Of a stretch of 7,526 nt of DNA, positions 1 through 5,761 are shown piece after piece. The stretch's first letter is position 1. Each line of letters opens with the position of its first letter. The notes under the pieces are model-generated. The model did not search any database. It saw only the letters and a program-made list of their open reading frames with translations, and was not told the origin of the DNA. Source of the stretch: Balneolales bacterium (GTDB lineage: Bacteria > Bacteroidota > Rhodothermia > Balneolales > Natronogracilivirgulaceae); the NCBI GenBank assembly GCA_007131535.1, contig SLQI01000229.1, forward strand, positions 1 to 7,526. Direction: 5' to 3'. The position numbers and the translations under genes are program-made.

Positions 1-68
1 CCAGCAACCCACAACTAAAGGCTTTGGTGATCAGTGCAGGTAAAAAATTAAAGCGAAAGAATTTATAA
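1..68 (+). CDS. C-terminal end of an unidentified upstream gene (partial)
   Basis: With the frame set at base 3, codons run open from the window edge to a TAA at 66-68 and encode about 21 residues ending in a lysine/arginine-rich tail (SNPQLKALVISAGKKLKRKNL). The other two forward frames stop at 16-18 and 41-43, and their peptides look less protein-like. The fragment is too short to assign to a family. It ends two bases before the stop codon of the minus-strand ORF at 71-253, so the two would be convergent. It could be a chance open frame. The protein-like composition and tight convergent spacing favour a real gene end, with modest confidence. Confidence 0.4.
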   Translation, partial: SNPQLKALVISAGKKLKRKNL

Positions 69-70
69 TA

Positions 71-253
71 TCATATTTTAGGAGGCTTTTGCACCTGCCG
101 GCCTGCAGATGCACTGGCTTCTTCTACAGTTGCAGAGGATAAATAATCGGATCGGCTATACAGGCGATTTCCTCTGCGCACCAATTGATTTGTCTTGTAA
201 TTTAACGGCAATTTTAATTTATCTATCTCATATCTAATGGTACTTAACCCCAT
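71..253 (-). CDS. Small hypothetical ORF resembling part of a MerR-type HTH domain; possibly a gene remnant
   Basis: This is a 60-codon frame from ATG at 253 to TGA at 71-73. Residues 3-38 (STIRYEIDKLKLPL, then RRGNRLYSRSDYL) resemble the middle of a MerR-family winged-helix domain. In that family a T(I/L)RY motif starts the recognition-helix region and a G(N/Y)RLY(S/T)..D motif marks the wing and next helix. The usual first helix (about 12 residues) is absent, and an in-frame TAA lies two codons upstream of the ATG. After residue 40 the family pattern stops and a Ser/Ala/Gln-rich tail follows. It overlaps the first 17 bases of the export gene on the opposite strand and has no Shine-Dalgarno site. 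It may be a decayed regulator, a very small DNA-binding protein, or coincidence. The family match is by eye only. Confidence 0.3.
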   Translation of the reverse strand: MGLSTIRYEIDKLKLPLNYKTNQLVRRGNRLYSRSDYLSSATVEEASASAGRQVQKPPKI

Positions 254-2702
254 ACGTTACGTAACTTTTCTGTACAGACTGTTACCGGTTCTGCTTCTGG
301 GCGGAGCATTCATGGTTATCCAGCCGGATACCGGATCGGCTCAGGCTCTGGATCAACAGGATTTATCCGAAGTAAGTGCTGAGGATATCAGCGATGAAGA
401 GCTCAGGCGCTATATGCGGCGGGCGGAAGCTGAAGGCATTTCCGAGTCCGAGGCTCTGCGTATGGCCCGAGAGCGGGGGATGCGTCAGTCCGAAATTGAT
501 CAGCTGCGCAACCGGATTGAAGCCATGGAGATGGAAGATCTCGATGATGAAGACGAGCTCCGCCGTGAAGAAGATATGGAAGAACGGGATGATCTCGAAC
601 CGGATACGTTAGAGATCACAGATGAAGAACGCCGCATTTTTGGTTACTCCCTGTTTGCCGAACGGGAAATTAGTTTCGAACCATCGGTCAGTATTCCGAC
701 CCCCAAAAATTATCAGTTGGGACCAGGTGATGAGTTGATTATCGATATCTGGGGGGAAACCGAAAACACCTACCGCCTCGAGGTAAATAATGAAGGTAAT
801 ATCCCCCTGGAAAATCTGGGACCGGTTTATGTTAACGGACTTACCATCGAGGAGGCCAACGATAAGATCTTGCAAAACCTGAAGCGCTTGTACTCCGGCC
901 TGCGATCCGGCAGCAATCAGAATACCTGGGCGCTGGTAAGTCTCGGCAGAGTCCGCAGTATCCAGGTTACACTGATGGGAGAAATTAATACGCCCGGCAC
1001 CTACACCATGTCCTCGCTTTCAAGTGTGTTTAACGCGTTGTATCTCTCGGGCGGACCCAATGGCACCGGTTCATTCCGGACGATCGAGGTGATCCGCGAT
1101 AACGAAGTCGTCTCGGAGCTGGATTTGTATGATTTTTTAGTCCACGGAGACCAGAGCGATAATATCCGGCTGCGGGATCAGGATGTGATCAAAGTCAACC
1201 CGTACCAGGAGAGGGTGGAAGTCGAAGGCGAAATAAAACGCCCGGGGATCTACGAAATGAGAGAAGGGGAGACCCTGGATCGCCTCATCGAGTATACCGG
1301 CGGTTTTAATGAATATGCCTACACCCGACAGGTAACCGTTCACCGCAATACGCCGACTCAGCGCTCCATCATCAGCGTAAATAATGATGGATTTGGCGAC
1401 TTTGAAATGCAAAGCGGAGATAGTGTGGTAGTAGGCGAAATTCTCGATCTGTATGAAAACCGGGTCATCATCAATGGTGCGGTATGGCGGGGCGGTGAAT
1501 TTGAGCTGAAAGAGGATATGACCCTGTATGAGTTGATTGAAGAAGCTGATGGACTCCGTCCCGACGCATTTCAGTCACGCGCGGTGATCTACCGGGTCAG
1601 GGATGATTTTACCACCGAGGTGATTCCGTTCAGCGTATCACAACTGATGAATGATCCCGAAGAACACGACATAAAACTTCGCCCCGGGGACGAGGTGCGC
1701 ATTCCCAATATCTTCGAGATGCGGGAAGAGTATCATGTCACGATCAGAGGTGCGGTGCAGCAGACCGGCGAGTTTCATTTCCGGGAAAATATGTCTCTGG
1801 AGGATCTGATCCTCGAAGCCGATGGCTTCCTTGATGCGGCCAGCGAAGCGCAGATCGAAGTAGCCCGGCGGGTTGAAGGAGAAGCATCTCCGGAATATCG
1901 GGGCCGGCAGATGGCCGAAATCTTCCGGTTTGAAGTTGACCGGGATCTCAGTCTGGATGAAGAAGCCCGCGACTTCAGGCTTCAGCCTTTCGATCATGTA
2001 TTCGTGCGCCGCAAGCCCGATTACCAGGAACAGATCAACGTGAGTGTTGAAGGCGAGTTGATGTACCCCGGGGATTATGCGCTTGAAATGCGTAATGAGC
2101 GGATCTCCGATATTATTGAACGCGCCGGTGGACTCACCGAGGAGGCCTATCTGGAAGGGGCTACTCTGATTCGCCCGAGAGACTCTGAGGAGCGTCCTGA
2201 AGTGGATCTGGACTTTATTGATCCCGAGTCCGATACCATTGATATTGACGATCAGCGGGATGAAGTGTATGTGGGTATTGACCTGGTGAGCATTATGGAA
2301 AACCCGGGGTCTGCGGAAGATTTGTATCTGCGGGAGGGTGATGTTCTCAGTATACCGGAAGAGCCGCAGACCGTACGCATTAGCGGAGCTGTACTACGGG
2401 AGACCGAAGTGCGCTACCGGGAAGGATTCAGCTATCGCGATTACATTAACCAGGCCGGCGGGTACGCCGAAAATGCGAGGGAACGCCGGGGGTATGTGAT
2501 CTACGCCAACGGCGAAGTTGACCGCCGCCGCAGTTTCCTCTACCTAACCAGCAGTCCGGATATCGAACCCGGCGCCGAGATCATCGTCCCCGAACGTCCC
2601 GAACGCGATCGCCTGACTACCAGTGAAATCGTCTCCATCTCAAGCGCTGTCGTCTCCATGGCCACCTCAGTTATCATTGCGATTGACCGGGTGTACAGAT
2701 AA
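237..2702 (+). CDS. Polysaccharide export outer-membrane protein with six SLBB-type repeats (OPX/Wza superfamily)
   Basis: The 821-residue protein likely forms the periplasmic/outer-membrane channel through which capsule or exopolysaccharide leaves the cell. A signal peptide spans residues 1-37 (basic start, hydrophobic core about 15-28, AQA before the likely cleavage). No cysteine occurs anywhere, so it is not a lipoprotein, unlike Wza. Residues 40-130 are charged and helical, with a Glu/Asp-rich stretch at 97-125. The polysaccharide-export domain lies at about 157-240 (YQLGPGDELIIDIWG). SLBB-like units start near residues 243, 327, 409, 500, 600 and 712, each with a G-x-(V/I/L) strand followed by a (G/D)G turn, and most end in an (L/I)xPGDxV-like strand. 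A weakly hydrophobic C-terminal helix (793-816) sits where Wza has its pore helix. ATG 237 is chosen because the next Met (residue 26) would lose the hydrophobic core. The length is about twice that of Wza (379 residues). No Shine-Dalgarno site precedes it. Confidence 0.93.
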   Translation: MVLNPIRYVTFLYRLLPVLLLGGAFMVIQPDTGSAQALDQQDLSEVSAEDISDEELRRYMRRAEAEGISESEALRMARERGMRQSEIDQLRNRIEAMEMEDLDDEDELRREEDMEERDDLEPDTLEITDEERRIFGYSLFAEREISFEPSVSIPTPKNYQLGPGDELIIDIWGETENTYRLEVNNEGNIPLENLGPVYVNGLTIEEANDKILQNLKRLYSGLRSGSNQNTWALVSLGRVRSIQVTLMGEINTPGTYTMSSLSSVFNALYLSGGPNGTGSFRTIEVIRDNEVVSELDLYDFLVHGDQSDNIRLRDQDVIKVNPYQERVEVEGEIKRPGIYEMREGETLDRLIEYTGGFNEYAYTRQVTVHRNTPTQRSIISVNNDGFGDFEMQSGDSVVVGEILDLYENRVIINGAVWRGGEFELKEDMTLYELIEEADGLRPDAFQSRAVIYRVRDDFTTEVIPFSVSQLMNDPEEHDIKLRPGDEVRIPNIFEMREEYHVTIRGAVQQTGEFHFRENMSLEDLILEADGFLDAASEAQIEVARRVEGEASPEYRGRQMAEIFRFEVDRDLSLDEEARDFRLQPFDHVFVRRKPDYQEQINVSVEGELMYPGDYALEMRNERISDIIERAGGLTEEAYLEGATLIRPRDSEERPEVDLDFIDPESDTIDIDDQRDEVYVGIDLVSIMENPGSAEDLYLREGDVLSIPEEPQTVRISGAVLRETEVRYREGFSYRDYINQAGGYAENARERRGYVIYANGEVDRRRSFLYLTSSPDIEPGAEIIVPERPERDRLTTSEIVSISSAVVSMATSVIIAIDRVYR

Positions 2703-2707
2703 ATGCA

Positions 2708-2952
2708 GGAGTAACCGCAAAGACGCAAAAGACGCTAAGGAAGATGGGGAGTTCAAGGTTTAATGTTCAAGGTTCAAGGCGGTAGACATTGACAGCTTTA
2801 TATAAATATGAGGCTAATTCTTGGCAGGTGCTTAAAATTGTAAATCTTTAATAAGCAATTGGGCTCTTCAATGGCTGGGTGCCTACCTTGAACCTTGAAC
2901 CTTGAACCTTAAACTTTGAACTGCCTTTCCTTTGCGCCTTTGCGGTTCCTCC
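2708..2952. repeat. Composite inverted-repeat element with GTTCAAG heptad arms (element A)
   Basis: This element fills most of the 289-base gap between the export gene and the chain-length gene. Outer arms at 2708-2729 and 2931-2952 are reverse complements at 20 of 22 positions and belong to a GCAAAGA/CGCAAAG-type repeat. Inner arms at 2750-2779 and 2893-2922 match at 28 of 30 positions and consist of 7-base units: AGTTCAA, GGTTTAA, TGTTCAA and GGTTCAA on the left, and five CCTTGAA-type units on the right (2886-2920). The T-variant unit is second from the outside on both arms. The 113-base middle is AT-rich and contains a small hairpin (GCTTA at 2830-2834 with TAAGC at 2852-2856) close to the centre of symmetry. 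No ORF or T-run terminator is seen. The function is unknown; transcript stability or partial termination are guesses. Confidence 0.85.
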
Positions 2953-2991
2953 CCAAAAATTCCGCAGCTTTAATAAACCAATAACAAAAAG

Positions 2992-4206
2992 ATGTCCAGC
3001 GACACCAATAAACCCAACGAGCCCTCTTCACAGAATGACCCTCATCAGCCTGAGTACCGGTTGGTGCAGATTGAGAATGCGCAGTACACCGAAGCCGATG
3101 ATGAAATCGATCTGGTGGAACTGATTAAAGCGGTCTGGGAAGGCCGGAAGACGATCATTTGGTCGGTGGTAGCCTTTATCGCGCTGGGTCTGTTCATCGC
3201 GCTGGGTACAGCCGAGGAGTACACCTCTGAGGTCAAACTGATGCCGGAAGTTGAAGAGCAGGCAAGCGGCGGACGCCTCGGCGGACTTGCCGCACAGTTT
3301 GGTATGGGGAATATCGGCGGACGTAGCGGAACGCAGGGGATCTCCCCGAACCTGTTTCCCAGCGTAGCCACCAGCCTGCCGCTGATGCAGCAGCTGATGG
3401 ATCACGAAGTCTATGTCGACCGGCTTGACAGTACTGTAACGATGTACAGTTATCTGACCGAGCACAACCATCCGGATGCCGTTTCAATAGCGCAGCGCTA
3501 TACCGTCGGGCTGCCGTTTACGCTTCTTGGTGGAATTCGCGGGCTGTTTGACGATGAGGATGGAGCAGCAGAAAACCCGCCGGTGCTGGTGACCGACGAA
3601 GTCTCCCCGGTGGAGCGCATCATCCGGATGAATCGCTATCAGTGGGAGGTAATTGAATCGATGAGAGGCAGAATCAACACCAGCTTTGACCAGGAAGACG
3701 GCACGGTGAGCATCAGTGTGGATATGCGGGATCCGGAAGTGGCAGCCGAAGTAGCCGATCGGGTAACCGAGTACATCAAAGAATATGTCAATGCCTACAA
3801 CACCGGGAAGGCGCGTGAAAATCTGGAGTTCATAGAAGAACGCTATGAAGAGGCCAAAAACGAATTTGAAGAAGCCCAGGAAGCGCTCGCCCGATTTCGC
3901 GACGAAAACCGCGGTCAGCTCACCGCCCGCGCCCGGACTCAGGAGCAGCGCCTGCAAAGTGAATACGACCTCAAATTCAATGTCTACAACTCCATGGCTG
4001 AGCGGCTCGAAGAAGCCCGTATTGAAGTTCAGGAAAACACCAGGGTCGTCAAAGCCCTCGAACCCGCCGCTGTTCCCCACCAGCGCAGCAGCCCCCGCCG
4101 CGGACTGATTATGGTCGTCAGTGTCATGCTCGGCGGTATGATCGGTCTTGGAATCATCTTCGGCCGGCACATGTTCCATTCCATCAGAGAGAAGTGGGAG
4201 GAATAG
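2992..4206 (+). CDS. Wzz-type polysaccharide chain-length determinant / co-polymerase (PCP), no kinase domain
   Basis: This is a 404-residue inner-membrane protein that in this family sets polymer length and links synthesis to the outer-membrane exporter encoded just upstream. A hydrophilic N-terminus precedes the Wzz motif DEIDLVELIKAVWEGRKTI (37-55). Transmembrane helix 1 is at about 55-72, followed by the EYTSEVKLMPE strand typical of the family. A Gly-rich segment (93-112) follows, then a large periplasmic domain with a long charged coiled-coil region at about 272-350. The Pro-containing motif before the second membrane helix is present (LEPAAVPHQRSSPRRG, 356-371), and helix 2 is at about 371-391. 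Only 13 residues follow, so there is no fused tyrosine-kinase domain and no C-terminal tyrosine cluster. The ATG follows an A-rich leader (AATAACAAAAAG) without a Shine-Dalgarno site. The gene is flanked on both sides by related heptad elements. Confidence 0.92.
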   Translation: MSSDTNKPNEPSSQNDPHQPEYRLVQIENAQYTEADDEIDLVELIKAVWEGRKTIIWSVVAFIALGLFIALGTAEEYTSEVKLMPEVEEQASGGRLGGLAAQFGMGNIGGRSGTQGISPNLFPSVATSLPLMQQLMDHEVYVDRLDSTVTMYSYLTEHNHPDAVSIAQRYTVGLPFTLLGGIRGLFDDEDGAAENPPVLVTDEVSPVERIIRMNRYQWEVIESMRGRINTSFDQEDGTVSISVDMRDPEVAAEVADRVTEYIKEYVNAYNTGKARENLEFIEERYEEAKNEFEEAQEALARFRDENRGQLTARARTQEQRLQSEYDLKFNVYNSMAERLEEARIEVQENTRVVKALEPAAVPHQRSSPRRGLIMVVSVMLGGMIGLGIIFGRHMFHSIREKWEE

Positions 4207-4240
4207 CGGAGTAAGTTTGCTGTTGCGACTAATCAGAGGC

Positions 4241-4397
4241 AGTTCAAGGTTCAAAGTTTAAAGTTCAAGGTTCAAGTCGGCATTTGAGTAAAGTTAAACT
4301 GTTTTAATTGGCTGAATTAAAGGTGCCGGTGATTAATGTTCACTGAAAATTTAGCCATTAGCAGCCTTGAACCTTAAACTTTGAACCTTGAACTTTG
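4241..4397. repeat. Inverted-repeat element with GTTCAAG-type heptad arms (element C)
   Basis: The left arm (4241-4276) is five 7-base units in the order AGTTCAA, GGTTCAA, AGTTTAA, AGTTCAA, GGTTCAA. The right arm (4365-4397) is CCTTGAA, CCTTAAA, CTTTGAA, CCTTGAA and a partial fifth unit. Aligned antiparallel, 4241-4268 and 4367-4394 match at 27 of 28 positions, and the single TTTAA variant unit falls in register on both arms. The AT-rich middle contains a perfect 7-bp hairpin (TTTAATT at 4303-4309, AATTAAA at 4315-4321, loop GGCTG) near the centre of symmetry, enclosed by a CGGCA/TGCCG pair (4278-4282, 4324-4328). The right arm shares a 22-base exact match (4365-4386) with element A (2900-2921). 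The remainder of the gap, 4398-4495, is pyrimidine-rich and G-poor and holds no other recognisable site. Confidence 0.87.
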
Positions 4398-4495
4398 TAC
4401 GGCCCATTAATTCCACATCATCCGATTACACTCACCTCATCCCCCACCCGCTGTCAGTCCTCCACCCAATACCTTGAACTGCTTAATAACCTGCC

Positions 4496-5575
4496 ATGAA
4501 CACCTCGAATAAAATTCTCATCACCGGAACGGCCGGATTTATTGGCTTTCATATGGCCAACCGGATGCTCAGTGAGGGGTATTCGGTAGTAGGGGTGGAT
4601 AACATCAACGAGTACTATGATCCTCAGTTGAAGTATGACCGGTTGAAGGAAGCCGGAATTGAGAGAGCCGCTGCGGAAAAGTGGCATAATCCGGTGCAGA
4701 GTACCCGATATGAGGGATACCGTTTTTATCGGTGCAATCTGGAAGACCGGCAGCAAATCAGCGAGTTATTTAAGCGGGAACAGTTTGAGTATGTCATCCA
4801 CCTGGCCGCGCAGCCGGGCGTGCGGTATTCGCTGGAAAACCCGTACGCGTATATCGACAGCAACATCGCCGGCACGTTAAATATCCTCGAGGGCTGCCGG
4901 CATCATCCCGTAAAGCATCTGGTCTACGCATCCAGCAGCTCGGTCTACGGAGCCAACACCCGGATGCCGTTCTCCGTGCGCGACAATGTAGACCACCCGG
5001 TCAGCCTGTATGCCGCCACCAAAAAATCCAACGAGCTGATGGCACATACCTATTCCAATCTGTACGATATCCCTACGACCGGCCTGCGCTTTTTTACGGT
5101 CTACGGACCCTGGGGGCGCCCCGATATGGCCTATTTTAAGTTTACCAAAGCCATCCTCGAAGGCCGGCCGATCGACGTATACAATCACGGCGAGATGAAG
5201 CGTGATTTTACCTATATCGACGATATCGTCGAATCCATCAAGCGGCTGCTGCCCAACGTGCCGGAGCCATCCTCCGACTGGAACGGCGAGGAACCCGACC
5301 CGGCCCGTAGTTTTTGTCCGTACCGGATCTACAACATCGGCAACAACAGTCCGGTACAGCTTGAGGCCTTCATCGAAGCAATCGAAGCTGGCCTCGGTAT
5401 CGAAGCTCGCCGCAACTACATGGAACTCCAGCCCGGCGATGTCCCCGCCACCTGGGCCGATGTTCAGGAACTCATCGACCTCACCGGCTTCCGGCCGCAA
5501 ACCACAGTACAAACCGGCATCGGGGAGTTTTTGGAATGGTATAAACGTTATTACGGGGATATCGGGGATGGGTGA
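4496..5575 (+). CDS. UDP-glucuronate 4-epimerase (NAD-dependent, extended SDR family)
   Basis: This 359-residue cytoplasmic enzyme is predicted to interconvert UDP-glucuronate and UDP-galacturonate. The Rossmann motif TGTAGFIG lies at 10-17, with VDNINEYYD at 34-42. HLAAQPGVRYSLENPYAYIDSN (102-123) is the segment characteristic of uronate epimerases of the CapI/LpsL/plant GAE type. The catalytic site is the YASSSSVYG region (144-152) with Y172 and K176 in YxxxK. The substrate-side motif TVYGPWGRPDMA (201-212) and RDFTYIDDIV (236-245) also fit that subgroup rather than UDP-glucose 4-epimerase or dTDP-glucose dehydratase. It is full length. The gene after it supplies its substrate. The start at ATG 4496 places the GxxGxxG motif at the usual distance from the N-terminus; there is no Shine-Dalgarno site (leader TTAATAACCTGCC). 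A closely related uronate epimerase specificity cannot be excluded by sequence alone. Confidence 0.92.
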   Translation: MNTSNKILITGTAGFIGFHMANRMLSEGYSVVGVDNINEYYDPQLKYDRLKEAGIERAAAEKWHNPVQSTRYEGYRFYRCNLEDRQQISELFKREQFEYVIHLAAQPGVRYSLENPYAYIDSNIAGTLNILEGCRHHPVKHLVYASSSSVYGANTRMPFSVRDNVDHPVSLYAATKKSNELMAHTYSNLYDIPTTGLRFFTVYGPWGRPDMAYFKFTKAILEGRPIDVYNHGEMKRDFTYIDDIVESIKRLLPNVPEPSSDWNGEEPDPARSFCPYRIYNIGNNSPVQLEAFIEAIEAGLGIEARRNYMELQPGDVPATWADVQELIDLTGFRPQTTVQTGIGEFLEWYKRYYGDIGDG

Positions 5576-5691
5576 TCGGTGGTCGGTGGCATTTTGGCAA
5601 ATTAGCAGTTGATTATTGAGCTATGGCAATATCATCTCATAATAAAATCAATCCTCCAGATCTATCAGGTAATCGGTGATCACCGACCACC
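5574..5691. repeat. Inverted-repeat element with GGTCGGT-type heptad arms (element D)
   Basis: The left arm overlaps the epimerase stop codon. From 5572 the units GTGATCG, GTGGTCG and GTGGCAT follow each other at 7-base spacing. The right arm (5671-5691) contains CACCGACCACC (5681-5691), an exact reverse complement of 5578-5588, and includes the perfect 12-base palindrome CGGTGATCACCG (5674-5685). Between the arms, three 4-bp blocks form a bulged AT-rich hairpin centred near 5630: TTGA/TTAT/TGAG at 5609-5620 against CTCA, ATAA and TCAA at 5636-5639, 5642-5645 and 5648-5651. This lies close to the centre of the arms (5634). The unit sequence is unrelated to elements A and C, but the layout is similar. 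No ORF is seen. Confidence 0.72.
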
Positions 5692-5733
5692 AGCCCCCCC
5701 CATTCCAAAATAACTTCAAAACGCCAAAAACTA

Positions 5734-5761
5734 CTGATAACTGATAACTGATCACTGTTAA
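5734..5761. repeat. Four tandem CTGATAA-type heptads abutting the ugd start codon
   Basis: Units are CTGATAA (5734-5740), CTGATAA (5741-5747), CTGATCA (5748-5754) and CTGTTAA (5755-5761), and the ATG of ugd follows immediately at 5762. The tract therefore forms the whole translation-initiation leader. It contains no Shine-Dalgarno sequence, and copy-number change by slippage would alter the leader length. A run of C (5694-5700) and an A-rich stretch lie just upstream. Confidence 0.85.

Noticed and set aside
64..69. TATAAT, a perfect -10 box
   Set aside because: No acceptable -35 hexamer sits 16-18 bases upstream, and it lies over a stop codon in AT-rich sequence where such matches are common.
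81..85. GGAGG resembling a Shine-Dalgarno site on the plus strand
   Set aside because: No start codon lies at a suitable distance; the nearest ATG (109) is 23 bases away and opens a 43-codon frame with no protein character. The bases are explained as the complement of the minus-strand ORF's last codons.
190..218. TTGTCT and TTTAAT with 17-base spacing as a promoter for the export gene
   Set aside because: It is a moderate match in AT-rich sequence and would leave a very short leader. Promoter consensus in Bacteroidota-like organisms differs from this pattern, so it is not supported enough to annotate.
2907..2917. TTAAACTTTG as a Bacteroidota-type -7 promoter box (TAnnTTTG)
   Set aside because: The spacing has one base too many, and the match arises from the heptad units themselves; the same string recurs in element C.
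2703..2991. The first two intergenic gaps (2703-2991 and 4207-4495) are both exactly 289 bases long
   Set aside because: The elements inside differ in size, position and outer arms, so the equal length appears to be coincidence.
3028..3471. 147-codon minus-strand open frame within the chain-length gene
   Set aside because: Overlaps other antisense frames in the same place and has no recognisable protein features.
3484..4254. 256-codon open frame on the minus strand opposite the chain-length gene
   Set aside because: It is fully antisense to a convincing Wzz-type gene, its peptide has no recognisable motif, and its composition is that expected from reading the complement of a codon-biased gene.
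4241..4397. CRISPR-like array, because of evenly repeated units
   Set aside because: Units are 7 bases long and directly adjoining without spacers, and the two blocks are inverted. No cas gene is present.
4877..5512. 211-codon minus-strand open frame opposite the epimerase gene
   Set aside because: Antisense shadow of a gene with clear SDR motifs; no domain features of its own.
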